64,000 nt of DNA from Melampsora larici-populina 98AG31 (Eukaryota > Basidiomycota > Pucciniomycetes > Pucciniales > Melampsoraceae): contig NW_006768771.1 of NCBI RefSeq assembly GCF_000204055.1, positions 1,823,681-1,887,680 on the forward strand, in the 5' to 3' direction. The notes beneath the pieces were generated by a model. The model saw nothing but the letters and a program-made list of their open reading frames with translations, ran no database searches and had not been told where the DNA came from. The translations under genes and the position numbers were made by a program. This document shows, piece after piece, positions 23,269-35,518 of this stretch (positions are counted from its first letter, which is position 1; each line of letters opens with the position of its first letter).

Positions 23269-25538
23269 ATGCCTATGATACCAATTGCAGCAGGTGTATG
23301 GCCAAAAACTAGCGTAAAAGTCAGTTTTAAAATAGCAGAAGGATTGGGTATTTTACCTGGCTGATCTCGATCAATTTCATCATTCAAACTCAAAGGACGT
23401 AGCCGAATCTTTGGGAATCGGAAACTTATCAGATGAAGCAGCAAGCGCGCTAGCAGCTGACCTTGAGTTCAGGTTAAATCAAATCATTGAAGTAAATTTT
23501 ACATTGAATATATGGAATTTACATCAGATTTTTGACTGATTGGTTCTTGTGTAGGAAAGCATCAAGTTTATGAGACACGCAAAACGGACAAAGTTGATGG
23601 TGGAAGATGTTGATTATGCCCTACGAGCCAAGAATATAGAAGTGAATATTTGATCTTTCTCATTACTTCATCTCATGCTGCACTGACTTGAGGTTTGTCT
23701 ATAGCCTTTATGGGGTTTTGCATCAACAGATACACTCTCATTTCGTCGAACTACTTCAACTGCTGGAAACCTTTATTTTGTCGATGACGAAGAGATTGAT
23801 TTGACTAAGATTGTTAATGCTCAACTTCCTCCTATCCCTCGTGAGACGAGTTATACAGGTATTTCTCGTGGCTTTTTAACTTCGAATCCTTGAATTCGAG
23901 ATTTGAGGAAATTCATCAAATTATTTGCTTTCTTTGTGTAGCTCACTGGCTTGCAGTCGAAGGTGTTCAGCCTGCTATTCCTCAAAACCCGTCTGCAGCA
24001 GGTAAATCCTCTGATCAGTCACTCTTTAGCCCTTTCCTCGGTCATTTCTTCCTATGATTGTTTTCAGGAGCTCACGAAACCATTGGCCTTTTTCTGCCTT
24101 TCTCTTCAAGAACTCAAGAATCATCCAGCCTTCCCTGCTTATCTTTCCGCTTCAAGATCAGATTCCAAGGAGGAAGATGAACATAAGAAGATGAACATCA
24201 ATCAACATTTATCACGTGAACTTAGGTTATATTTCGATCGAGTCACTTCTGCTGCGTCTTCAGAAGATCAGCGTGCCAAAAATGCTGCGTTGGCTAGTTT
24301 GAGTGGCGATCCTGGTTTGCATCAACTCGTGCCTTATCTAGTTCAGTTTGTCGCAGAAAAGGTTCGTATCCCAGAGTTCTCCGTTCGAATCTCGTTATGA
24401 TGCGCAAAGGCATCTCTTCCCATCCTGCATACTGACTTGAATTGTATCTCTTTTCGAATGTTTGCTGTACAAAACAAGGACAGGTCACTCATACCCTCAC
24501 TTCTACATCTTCACCACAACTCAGCTCACTTCGAGATTCGATCCACATTCTCGAATCTATCCTCTCGAATTCTCACCTCTATCTAGAGCCCTATCTGCAT
24601 CAAATCTTACCATCGATGCTCACATGCCTTCTTTCCTCTTCGTTTTCATCATCGCCTCCTACACTAGAAATCGAAGTTCGAAAATTGGCAGCTTCGCTTC
24701 TTTCCACTCAGGTCTCACGCTTTCAACCATTTTATCCTACTCTCAGATCAAGAATTCTCAAGACTTTGGCCAAATCACTAATCTCACCCAAGGCTACCGA
24801 TGGAAATCGACTAGGAGCGGTCATTGGGATCAGGGCACTTGGGATGGAGGCTACAAGAGTTATCTTGGCTCAAAATTTGAAGGCTTTTGGAGAGTGCTTG
24901 GAGGCTGATATTGCCGAAGGTAAATTAGTAGAAGAACGTGTACAAGACTTGGTGAAGGAAACATTGGTGAGCTACAGAGCTACCTTCTGGATTAACTCCG
25001 TAGATCACTAACTTTGAGAGTTATTGTGTAGTCAACGATGGCAGGTTTTTTTAGTTCGAGTGAGATTACCGAGCGATTAAAGAAACCTAAATTGATCACT
25101 ATCCCTGCTCAAGATGAATTGGAAGCAGAAGTGGGTGTATTGTTCGCAGCAAGATTGATGGCTAGTTCAGATGAAGAAGAAACCAAGCGAGCTTATAGTT
25201 TTCTTAAACAATTATCTGGAAATGGATCAGATTCAGAGCATGATGTTGAGATGATGGAAGAAGATGAACAAGCACCATCCGCACCATCCGCACCACCACC
25301 ACCACCACAAGATGAACAACCCAAGATTGAGATCGATCCACCGGTGGAAACTGAGATTGAAAAAGAAAAAGTAGAAGAGAAAGTTGTAGAAAGTATGGAA
25401 GAAGAAAAACAAGAAGAAAAGGAAAAGGAAGTGAATGAAGTTGAGAAAGAAAGACAGAAGAGTGAAGGGTTTGATGATGATATGGTTTTAGGATCGGATG
25501 ATCCAGTTGTACCATCTAATACTGAGACCACTACTTAA
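23269..25538 (+). CDS. TAF6: TFIID/SAGA subunit TAF6
   Basis: TAF6 pairs with TAF9 through histone folds in the TFIID core and supports promoter recognition by Pol II. Eight exons (23269-23319, 23396-23491, 23555-23641, 23705-23858, 23942-24001, 24111-24361, 24484-24966, 25032-25538) give 562 residues. The histone fold is at the N-terminus: VWPKTSVK, then DVAESLGIGNLSDEAASAL, then ESIKFMRHAKRTKL and VDYALRAKNIEPLWGF. A linker with HWLAVEGVQPAIPQNP follows, then LRLYFDRVT opens the TAF6C HEAT-repeat domain (LVPYLVQFVAEK to about residue 400). The last 130 residues are acidic and Glu/Lys-rich. The N-terminus could be the first or third codon Met (23269 or 23275). Two alternative acceptors precede exon 6; only 24110 keeps the frame. 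Confidence 0.95.
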
Positions 25539-26449
25539 GTTAACTTCAAGATTTAATGTGTATAAATATGATGTTGAGATTTGATTTTATAATTCAAGAG
25601 ATGGGTTACTGGTTCGATGTGTATGATGATGAGAATTGCCTTGGAAGCATATATATATATATATAGTGAATTCATGCACCAATGGCTAGAGAGATATCAA
25701 GTGCAGAGATACAGCATGAGATTGTTCTGCAGCTTTGAAGCACTAGATATGTATAGATCCAACTTCTTCATAGCTTCTGATGTGTTCTCGAACTCAAATA
25801 GCAGATGAAGTGAGGTATTCTATAACTCCAAATTTAAGATGGCCTGTCTCCTTCACTTGAAACATGAAGGTCTACTGATGGCATGATGCAACGGTGGCAC
25901 TGCTTTGGCATTTCCTGCTCAATCCAAAAACATTCATTTTGACATGTCACGTGGTGTTTGATGGCCTTAATGAGTCTGAAAAAATGCAACCTGGCATGAG
26001 CAATCCAAGATTGAAGTACAAATAAGAAACACTAAGGCCATTGGTGTAGACTAGCGGCGTGAAAGGCGATGCATGCTCATCAAACTCATCATTAGATTCT
26101 TTTTGATCACTGATCAGTTTGATTTATATAAGACTGATTCATGATGATGGTTCTTATCAGACAAAAGATCTTTCCACACCTAAATCTCTTTACAACTTGT
26201 CTGTATCCGATCATCACCTTGGTACGGTTCCCACTCTACTCCACACCGTAAGCACCTTTTTGAAATTGCCGCTTGGGGTTGATGGTTCGCTGCCTGGAAT
26301 CGATTTTAGAGAAAGAAAACATGTAAATCATGAGGGGAGAATGTTATGCGGGTTATCCAAACTCTGATCACCAAATGAAGATAATCAGCTATGAAAACTT
26401 GGACCCTCATCTCAGTACGCTTCCCTTTGGCGCACACATGACCTAGAAT
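25539..26449. other. Intergenic, nothing recognised
   Basis: Holds the TAF6 3' region and a short TA microsatellite (near 25650-25666). Frames such as 26119-26367 lack recognisable content. Confidence 0.5.
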
Positions 26450-26563
26450 CTACTTGCCAACGGGGCAGTTCAGCGTTATTGCAGTTCCAATTGCCAAAGA
26501 GAGGCAAGAAAGCACGAGAAAGAAACTGGATGATCTTATCATGAAAGCGAGAGATGTTAACAT
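26450..26563 (-). CDS. Signal-peptide-like short exon (doubtful)
   Basis: A minus-strand frame begins at 26563 with MLTSLAFMIRSSSFFLVLSC and continues as a hydrophobic, signal-peptide-like stretch ending near NCPVGK before a stop. A GTAGAT donor in the last codons could join it to a downstream exon, but I could not find a convincing partner. It could be exon 1 of a small secreted protein or chance. Confidence 0.2.
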   Translation of the reverse strand: MLTSLAFMIRSSSFFLVLSCLSLAIGTAITLNCPVGK

Positions 26564-27634
26564 GATAGACTCTCTGATAGTCAGGTGTAAGGGTATATTA
26601 AGCTTGGAAGTGATATGTGATTGGACAGATTGAATTTTTTTGCCCAACAGGTCAAGGATAGGTTGAATTTATATCATGTTTGAGAGATAGAGTATCACGT
26701 AAATTTGCACACTCGCAAATGACGAGATCATGGATGTTCAAATTCCACACTTTGACCCACACACAACATTGCACCGGTGAACCCGCTGCCATCCACTCAA
26801 TTGCTTTTGCACCTCTTTTGGGTTCTGAGTGTCAATGATTTGATATCCGAGAAATGATCCTGAAACATGCATCACAGGCAACTTGGAAAGTTGGACCATA
26901 AACTTAACAAAGTGCCCCACTTGTTCTAATCACTGATTATAACTTATATTAGGCATATTCCAGATTGCATTCTTACAAGTTGTTCAGCCAATGGATTACA
27001 TAAAGAATCGATCCCTATGTTTGCCACACACAAAGCACTTCTAAATCATATCAAGATTATGTTGTTCTCGACGATAAAAAATTATTTCAGGATATCTCCA
27101 GAAAACTGCACACAATCATTCCGCACACGCCCAACATGCCATCATACTCAGTTCCCCACATGGTGTATCTTGATCCTGGGACTTCTTTTCCAACGTTTTA
27201 CCGTTCCAAATTCGAGGTTTTCAATATTGTTACACTTTCCACTCTTGGCTGCTTACCGCGGCGTGGTTCATTCAAACCCCACAGTCCGGATACTGGCGGA
27301 GAGTTTCTTGTTGACTTGCCGGATTTGTTGGGCTCGTTGGAGGTGACCAATCACTGAGAATTACTATTGGACTGATCAGGAGAAGACGGCGAAAATAAGT
27401 GAGTTAGAACAATGGACATAAAAGCTGATATTAATTTCGCTTGACTCAACACTCACTGCAGAGAATATATTGATAAGGTAGTGTCCACTGATGTTGTCTG
27501 GTTCTGAACGTCGGTGACTCTGCATGAGGTCGGTGAGGTGGATCAAAGTGATGGTATAAAATAGCAACTGGAATTATCAGTAAAATTAGATGACAGCATA
27601 ATATAACGAAGAAATAGTCTTGAAGAACTTGGTC
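26564..27634. other. Intergenic, nothing recognised
   Basis: Several short frames on both strands lack motifs or splice partners. No repeat is evident. Confidence 0.45.
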
Positions 27635-28213
27635 TCACGTGATGCAAGGATAGGCTTCTTTGATTACTGCCTCGAGCATGTTGGTATCTTTTCTCGTTCT
27701 TCTGTTCCATGAAAAATCGTCCAGCTGAAAGTCGGGTATCTCCCTAAAAACGAACAAAAAATCAGATCAGAATATTGTATAACACTGTAGAATCGGTTCG
27801 TTGCATTCAGAGATCTCAAGATAAAAGGCTTCAGACGAAACCTACTTGCTAGTGTGCGCAGTCTCTGGCTTCTGGGCTGCATCTTTCTTATCCTTTTCTG
27901 CACAGTGCTGAAGACTACGTTGGATTAGATCAAACGAAAATCCCGAAGATCTCATCGTGGTGGGAGCGTCTATTTGCTTAGTTCTACGCGATCGAACACG
28001 CCGCAGTATGAACAGACAAGCCCGAGAGGCACTAATGAGTATGAGTATGAGAACAATAGCTCCAGCGGCCAATAGGAGTGCAGAAACCGATTGTGAACTG
28101 TGGCGCCAAAACATAGTTATACTTTCGAGCGACCTTCGATTCAGCGGTGGACTTTTTGTAAGAAGCAGAAGCCATCTTCGATTTGGATTAGCAGGCGAAG
28201 TGGTATACATCAC
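27635..28213 (-). CDS. Small single-pass membrane protein
   Basis: Family not recognised. Two exons (28213-27846, 27743-27635) give 158 residues with a canonical GTAGGT donor and TTTTTAG acceptor. One strong transmembrane segment (VSALLLAAGAIVLILILISA, about residues 43-62) is followed by a cluster of Arg/Lys (RRVRSRRTK), so by the positive-inside rule the C-terminus is cytosolic. The cytosolic tail is charged, and exon 2 contributes PDFQLDDFSWNRRTRK and a short end. Met-34 (MFWRHSS) is an attractive alternative start. The layout, a short exposed N-terminus plus one membrane span plus basic tail, is shared with the gene at 32571-33443. Confidence 0.55.
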
Positions 28214-29493
28214 TTGTTAGAATTAGCGAGTGTAGAAATCGGTGATGAGCTTCAAGAAGGTGGAGCAATGAAGTTGAATTGACGAGCAGCATGGCTGGTT
28301 GCGGTCATTTATATATGGTAGTCCTCTTCTATAATAAGTGACCAGATGGGGTAGTCGCTCGCTCCGCGCAGCTGTTTATGTGTACGGAAATATCTCTAGA
28401 CAGTTGCTATCGTTGCTCAAGGTTCAATTTTCATTTCAAGAATGATCCTGCTGCGCAAAATGAAAGATATCAAAGCCTTTGAAGGTTTAGTTTTAAAGTA
28501 ATCGTTAAAGTGCGGCCTCAGCTCATAGAACGCGCCATGATTCCATCGCAAAAGTAAGCTTTCATGTCAGCTTTGAGCTTCACTCTTCACCGCAAGTCGC
28601 TCGCCGCATTCAAGTAGACCACTTTTTTGCTCATTTATGGGCCAAAACGAGCGAAAAACTGGCCTACTTGGCCTGCCCTATTGCCGATTGTCGCCGCAAA
28701 AGTATATCAAATGGGTATGATTTCACACGACCGGTGATACAATGATCGACTTGGGTAACATTTCGACGCAAAAGTTATCTTGCCTTCTTGGAACTACATG
28801 TGAATCATTGCAAATGAGGCCCGGAAACTTGAATTTGGAGATGTTACGTTGGTCGACGGCCCAAGGGTCGAACGAGACAAAATTAAGGCAGACAGCCTGC
28901 GCGGCGGCGGGCTCATGTAGCTTTGATGTAGCGTCCAAAGAGTTTGAAGAGAGTGAGGCCCAAGTCCACGGATACCCTCAAGTCACCTTTGATGCAGATG
29001 GTAGGCGGGAAGGATCCATATGAGCCCTTGAGGCGGTGGATAACAGAGTAGTCCCAGGTGTCGCGTACCACGTCGTTGTCGTTGTTTGCAAGTGCCGGGA
29101 CTTGCGAGCCAAGGGACTTGTACGGAAGCCGTGACAGGAGAGTCTGTGATATGTACGGTCTTCAGTCCAATAGTCTATCGAAATTTGATGGTGGCTCGTC
29201 GAGGGCTTTCCAATCGATTCCTTCTTTGCCATGTTCCTGCCCGTGACCCACTCAGTCCTCACTGGTCATCTCATCAGCAAGATCAAGCTTCGTCAGGAAA
29301 GAGTCACTTGCAACGATACTACGAGCTCATCTACTGTCTGGACGAAATTGATAATTACCCACTATTACGCGGCAAGAGTACATCAGAGGAGCATCAAGTC
29401 ATAATCGATCGCGAACTGTTCTAGCAAACGTACATTCCAGCTAGCATCACCTCTCTGTATGATCGCAACCTGAGCCGAATCATCACACCCAGC
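28214..29493. other. Divergent promoter region with coding-like minus frame
   Basis: Mostly non-coding between a minus gene and METTL16. A minus frame about 28918-29175 reads coding-like (SQVPALANNDNDVV, then SYGSFPPTICIKGDLRV) with a stop at its end, and could be the last exon of an unrecognised gene; no start or partner exons were found. Confidence 0.3.
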
Positions 29494-31657
29494 ATGCATC
29501 CGAAAAACCCCTATTGCGCAGCTCCACCAGATTTTGCCGCTTTAGCTTATTCGTATCCGGGTTTGAAACCATTGTTTGTCGCTCGTCCTTACATTGTTGC
29601 ACGAGACACCCTCTCGATGACAAAGCGAGATGCGAGTAGACCGGTCTTGATGCTGACAACATGCGTCTTTTCTCGACTGCCTCAGCCTCATTGATCGTTC
29701 TGATGGGACAGCCAGAGTTCTCATAGACTTCAAAAATCCAGAGGCTATCAGGTCAGTATCCTCATCAAAAGCTGTGGCGTGCGGCTTCGAGTATTTCTGT
29801 TGCGTAGTTTCTCTAACATCTGTCTATAAATCTCACAGGCAACTTTCCATAGCTCTATTGAAGCGAGATTTCGACCTCGATATTTCGCTTCCGCCAGACC
29901 GACTCTGTCCCATGGTAAATAATTTTTAAGTCTGACATCAGAGATCATATTGTTCGATAACTGAGACTTACTCAAAATCACGACAGGTGCCGGGAAGACT
30001 GGACTATTGTCTTTGGATAATTGACCTTTTGGATTTACAGGATCTGGAAATTACAAACGGTGAAGACCTCATCGGAGTCGATATGTATGTTTTCCCAGCC
30101 GGTTATCGCACTATTTTGAAAATCGTCTTGACTCGCACATTGCATACATGCTTGATTTGAGACTTCAGAGGCACTGGAGCATCAGCTATCTATCCATTGT
30201 TATTCTCAAGATTGCTATCTTGTGTTAAAATGATGGCCACTGGTGCGTAGTTCTCAATCACTCGACACCCCTGTTCTTGTAACTGATGCGGCGTATGAAG
30301 AGATTGATCAGAAGTCTTACGAATCTGCCCAAACCAATATCTCTAACAATGATCTGGCAAAGCAGATCGATCTAATACGTTATACCGTGAAGCAGTCTTC
30401 AATCTTCCCCACTGCACACATTCTTGCATCCCCATGTCGCCTTGCTTTTACGATGTGCAATCCCCCCTTCTATTCTTCCAGAGAGGAGATGGACGAACTG
30501 AGTTTAAAGAAAGACGCCGGACCGCTAGCGACCTGTACTGGTAGTGACACTGAAATGATCACATCAGGTGGTGAGGTAAGTTTTATCAACCAATTGATCA
30601 GAGACAGTCTAGCGCTAAAAGATCATGTAAGGTAGGTGACGATTTTTGAAGTTGCATCTGGCAACCTTTTTTTTACTGACCGGATGTATGCGTATTTTGA
30701 ACGCCAGGTGGTTCACTTCTTTGTGCGGTAAATTCTCAACGCTCACCGAAGTCGTCAAAACCTTCAAGACCCTCCAAGTTCGTATCGATCATCTCAAGGC
30801 ATTTGATGGATGATGATGTCGCTTATATAATCCGGCTCACAGGGTAACAATTATGCTCTGGGTGAATTGCTGCAAGGTCAAACAAGAAGATGGGTGATTG
30901 GATGGTCATGGCAGGATTGGAGGGTGCGAGACGTGAGGAGAATTTTACATAGCCATTTTTTGTAAAGAGCTCTGAGCTAAATAGACCTACTAACTATTTT
31001 TTCCTGATTTCTTAGGCGCTATGCAAGCCGTCTACTGTTGAAAGCTTTCGCTCCACCAAGAACCTACTACCCTTACCAAATGAGATAGACTATCACTTAC
31101 CAAGCCTAGTGATGTCGGTCTCCTTGAAAGACTTGACAACACGTATCACCCAAATACTCGCATCACTCCCGGACCTATCGTGGCAAATGTGCCCACTGCA
31201 GAATGGTGATGGTGAACACGTATCTTGGGAGGTGACGGCCTTTCGCAAATCGTGGTCGCGCGCTGAGCGTCGAAAGCGCAAGCCATGCACTCAACCCACG
31301 GGGGAAAGACTACCAGCCAAGAACGCGTCAAGTGAAGGGTCGACTGACAGGGTGCGCGCGGAACCATGTCTTACCGAGAGCAGCAGCAATGGGCACCCAA
31401 CACCAATCATGAAAGTATCCTTGACGCTCTCTTGTACGCCCTCAATCGAGGAACATGAGAAACAGCCAAAAGATTGCTCATCGAAAGAAGCGACGAGCAG
31501 CCAAACAGACAAAGCTACTTTCCAACTGGCACCAAGCTCTGATGTGGTATACAAACTAGATATTCGATGGCTACGGGGATACGAGCGGGATATTTTTGAA
31601 AGTTTCTGGAATCATTTGATCAAGAAAGTGATACAATGTGATGAAAAATGTACTTAA
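29494..31657 (+). CDS. METTL16: METTL16-type RNA m6A methyltransferase
   Basis: METTL16/Mtl16 methylates A43 of U6 snRNA and, in animals, hairpins in MAT2A mRNA. Nine exons (29494-29573, 29686-29751, 29839-29914, 29987-30084, 30169-30242, 30301-30631, 30708-30777, 30843-30923, 31016-31657) give 505 residues. The start MHPKNPYCAAPPDFAALA matches the family opening. DFKNPEAIRQLSIALLKRDF and PDRLCP precede the SAM site GVDIGTGASAIYPLL (across an intron), then ATEIDQKSYESAQTNI, and the catalytic MCNPPFY. MITSGGEVSFINQLIRDSLAL and LQGQTRRWVIGWSW close the Rossmann domain. The last 215 residues are divergent; the final helix-like WLRGYERDIFESFWNHL may be a counterpart of the vertebrate C-terminal regions, but that is a guess. 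The 58-nt intron 30243-30300 was placed by homology and phase. Confidence 0.92.
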
Positions 31658-32077
31658 CGACATGGATTTTTATGCCGGTGACTATGAAACTAGATATCGA
31701 TGGAACGCACACCCCTCTTTCAAACTTTCACGCATATGAACTCTTCTTAGGGATGCACGTGTAGGGGAAATATCAGATTTTGATTAATAATTATAATAGT
31801 CTCGGTATGATGGTCCGAGTTTTGTATATCAGTCTTTACAGTGAGTATGCCATGACCAGTTCTTTATCAAAATACTTGCTTTTTTGAATGTGTGATGTAT
31901 GCAGGCAGATAAAGCCCAGGATATGACTGGTATGATGACGATTTTATAACATTTCACATACCAACGCAAACTCAACAAAATCCCACGCTGTGTCTCGCAC
32001 TTTTGTGTTCCGAAAGCTTTTGAGAGCCAGGACTAGTTTCTGCTTAGAGCTTAGATATAAGCTCTAGATGAAAATAA
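31658..32077. other. Intergenic, nothing recognised
   Basis: 3' flank of the methyltransferase gene, followed by a repeat. No coding frame supported. Confidence 0.5.
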
Positions 32078-32570
32078 AATGTACATGAGCACAGTGTAAG
32101 AGCATCAAACAGGTTGAAATTTTAAATTCAAAGGTGATATATATGCTAAACTGAATATGTTCACTACAACAAATGTGGTATTAGTGGTAAAATTGGAATC
32201 TGAGTTTAAGCTCGAGTTCGAAGTACACATCAAGGTGAATGATATTATAGAAAACAAACAATGCCAAGAATTGTATCACAATGTCGTCAATGTACATGAG
32301 CACAGGATAGGATCATCAAACAGGTAAAAAGTACAAATCCAAAGGTGATCTATATGCTAAAATGAATATGTCCACTACAACAAATGTGGTATTAAAAGTA
32401 AAATTGGAATCTGAGTTGAAGCTCGAGTTCGAAGTACACATCAAAGTGATTCATAAGTGAATGTAGATAGAAGGCAAAAAGTGACAAGAAGTTCGAAGTA
32501 CACATCAAAGTGAATGATAGCTAAATATAGACAGAAAACAAAAAGTATCAAGAAGTGTATCGGAATGTCG
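32078..32570. repeat. Imperfect tandem repeat, about 210 bp unit
   Basis: The phrase 'aatgtacatgagcacag' starts copies at 32078 and 32289. Both copies share 'gctaaa..gaatatg.ccactacaac', 'ggaatctgagtt.aagctcg' and 'gttcgaagtacacatcaa'. The second copy has an extra internal duplication of the last phrase (around 32427 and 32491). It ends at the stop codon of the minus gene at 32571, so it forms that gene's 3' untranslated region or terminator. Confidence 0.8.
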
Positions 32571-33443
32571 TCATAGGCATCCAGATTCATGCGCAACAAG
32601 AGTGTGTTCCAAAGAGGAATCAAGTTGATTCGCCAATGCCGAGAATGAAGATTCCAGTGAAGTGCCGCTCTGTTCTGGGGTAATTGATTGCCGTGTATTA
32701 GTAGCGATGCCTGCAACAATTGGCACGTGCATTGCCACTGTTTGCAATTGACTTCCAGATAGACAGGCGCTCATGGTAAGACCTCTGTTGCGGCCAAAAA
32801 GATAATCGAGATAACGCTGTGCTTGAGGCTCCATGGCTGGATCGGTTTCATAGTGAGCGCATTTCTCTTTCGGCTGTTCTTCGTCCGTCGCATATTTCAT
32901 AGGAGTCGACGCCCCCCCCATAATCATATTCCAAGCACTGTAGGAGGTCAATAAAGATCAGCTGATAGAATACGTCAAGAGTCTAGTAGGAGGAGCTCAC
33001 GAAGCTCGGATGGTACGTCTCTGATCAGAATGTGTAGTTTTGGTAGAATCGTATCTTCTTTGGAAATCTTCCTCTATTTCTCTCAAAGAACAATCGGGTG
33101 GTGAGTAATTGATCACCCATGAAGTCGTGTGATGCGAAGACGGAACCGACGAGGTGGAATCTTCTGATCTTCGTCTAGTAAACTTGGGCCGCGTGATACT
33201 GATAGAATCCTTGGAAACTCCAAGGAACATTGAAGCTCGATTGTGTTTAGGCTGACTTCCAGAAAAAATAACTTGCGTGCCCATCTCCAACTTTCTGAAG
33301 ACTTTCTTGTCTAGATTATTTTTTCTGTCGCGTTTGCGGTACCAGCGCAAGGCCACGATGCTAAGGCTTGTGAAGCTGATGACGAAGATTAAGAGGATTC
33401 CAATAATCAACCCCACGATTGGTCCAGGAGTTTTTGTTGTCAT
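32571..33443 (-). CDS. Single-pass membrane protein, cytosolic Ser/Arg tail
   Basis: Family not recognised. Two exons (33443-33001 and 32937-32571) give 269 residues, with GTGAGC donor and CTACAG acceptor. A transmembrane segment lies near the start (IVGLIIGILLIFVISFTSLS, about residues 9-28), followed by RWYRKRDRK, so the long C-terminal part faces the cytosol. The tail has Ser/Arg motifs (TRRRSEDSTSS) suited to phosphorylation and a Tyr/Asp patch (RYLDYLFGR). The frame is open about 35 codons upstream of the Met and reads coding-like (EFTFDVKHSKQFRLSL), so a 5' exon with an ectodomain may precede it. With the genes at 9656 and 27635 it forms a loose set of minus-strand single-pass proteins; homology among them is not apparent. 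Confidence 0.6.
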
Positions 33444-35518
33444 TGTAAGATTGAGTGAAGGAAGGTTGCGATGATCTAACGAGAGTCGAAATTGTTTGCT
33501 ATGTTTGACGTCAAATGTAAACTCGCGCGGCTTGGCTTGGTGTGTTTATTGCTTCAACCTCCAGAGGAAAGACAGTAAAAATGTGTAAAGGCCGTTGGAT
33601 TCAATTGATTTAGGTGAACATCAAAAGGATTAGGGATAAGTAGGGTAGAGTTCCAGCGAACGAAAAGCTTGGGAAGAAGTTTAATAACGACCAGCTTGAC
33701 GAATTATATGCTCCAGTAGTCTCGCAGTAGATAAGCGTGATGATTACCCCTTCTCGATTGAGCCTATCAACACAATTTGAATACCCTATCCAACGAGCTT
33801 TCGATTTGACACTTCTTGAAGCCTTCGCGCGGAACTTGTCGCAGCCAAATTTACATTCAATCAAGCTCACTTCGCGCCGTGACTCCCATGGTCCATTCCT
33901 TGGTGAACTGAAATAAGGCGCTGGGCAGCGATTTTCGTACCAAAACAGTCTCATTCCCCGTCTATGTAAGCCAACTAATCCCCTCTTAGCGCGTTTTAAG
34001 CTTAATCCCCGTCCCAAAAGGAGGTCAAAACAAAGTATACTTTTGGATAAGCTCAAAAAGGGAGATCATCTCTCGATAATCTCTATTTTGGACTTGTTGA
34101 AAATGCCCAATTCGCCTTCTTTGACGTCATGACTATGAAAAGCAAATTTTTGCACCTTGTCCACGTCATCCTCACCTTGAATCAATTTGAACAAAGTATC
34201 AAAAACCATGACCGCTGGCTTTTTTCCTCGCCATTTCTGTTTTCTCTAGCATCTTTCATTGCATTTTTTCATCAGAGATTAATCACAATGACTCGAGCTC
34301 AGAAGGAAGCGAGCAGACCAAAGACTGATAAAGCTAACTGGACCCATTACAAATCCTCTTCATCGGATGATGGCCAGGGTGATTGTATGCTCAGGCATCA
34401 CGGATGCAGATTTTGGTGGAATTCTTTTGAGTATGACAATGCTTCACCATCACCGGAGTAGTAACCTAGTAAGGAAACCACAAGTTGAACCAATTTATGA
34501 TGAATTGGGATAAAATATAATTGAAGAAGGAATGAGATGAAACATGGATGAAGTAAAGAAAACAAGCTTTCTGATGCCCATGGTGTAAGAGTTAAACTTG
34601 GTAATTCTCAAAAAATGGGACAAGTGCTTCCTTGATTGCTGGTGATATTGACATGGAGGCCACCAGTATGTATGGGAGTCTGGCAAGCAATCAAGTTGGT
34701 GTTGTAAAGCCCAAGGCTCACAGGTGCTTGCTGGTTTGGTTGAGGATTGAACCATTGAGCAAACATCAAGATTACTAATTGTTTAAGATGATGAATTACC
34801 CAAAGCCTGCAACAGTAACTCTATAGTCCATGGCAAGGGGTAGTCAAGTAGTCAGTTAGGAGAGAGAATGCCGGGCTGATCTTTGGGGCCAGAAGGGTAG
34901 CAAAGATTGGTCGCAATTGCAACCAAAGTGCAAAAAATATCCTCCTTCCAAATTCAGAGAAAGATCTTTCCCATCACTTCTCATTCCTCAGCAGTCATTT
35001 TCTCTCAACTTACTTCACAAATTCTTTCCCCATTTTCTCTCCTAATTGTGCAGCTGATAGTAGTAGAAAATAGCTTTGTCACCCACCCTGTCAGCCAGGG
35101 CATAAGTACAGACGTACCTATCTCCTGGCTAACATAACTAAGTTACACAAACAAGTACTTTTTCTATGTGTTACACACATTTCTATTATCTTAACAATAT
35201 ATTCTTAAGTAGTCTTTTTTTCCAAATGATAATCTTCTTTCTTCTTTTCATTTACATTTCTCTAAATTTCCTTTTCTCAATAAACATTACTAAAAGGTCA
35301 AATTATGATATAAAGTTTGTACTCGAGTTAGTAATGTTAGAATCTCATGAGGACAAGAGAAATCCCAGTTTAGACAGAAGGTTGAAGTGATGACCCAACC
35401 TAATGTTGAAACCTCAAAACCATAACGGATTGAGCGCCTGGGAAACGCTCATCCAAAGGTCTGGGACTATCCAATCCAAGTGAAGGACTAATAGAACTAC
35501 ATTCGTTACACTGCAAAT
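33444..35518. other. Intergenic, possible transposon relics
   Basis: A 148-codon minus frame at 33610-34056 has no recognisable motif. Plus frame near 34288-34461 (MTRAQKEASRPKTDKANWTH) resembles the N-terminus of Myb/SANT-type transposon proteins but is short and ends quickly. Pyrimidine-rich stretches fill 34930-35300. No gene is supported. Confidence 0.4.

Noticed and set aside
25193..25531. Minus-strand Ser-rich frames opposite TAF6
   Set aside because: Shadow of the acidic repetitive C-terminus of TAF6.
16623..25538. Functional gene cluster linking ALG2, FAN1 and TAF6
   Set aside because: The genes belong to unrelated pathways with separate promoters; co-location has no visible functional meaning.
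33610..34056. 148-codon minus frame
   Set aside because: No motif, no start context, odd composition, and no splice partner. Likely chance.
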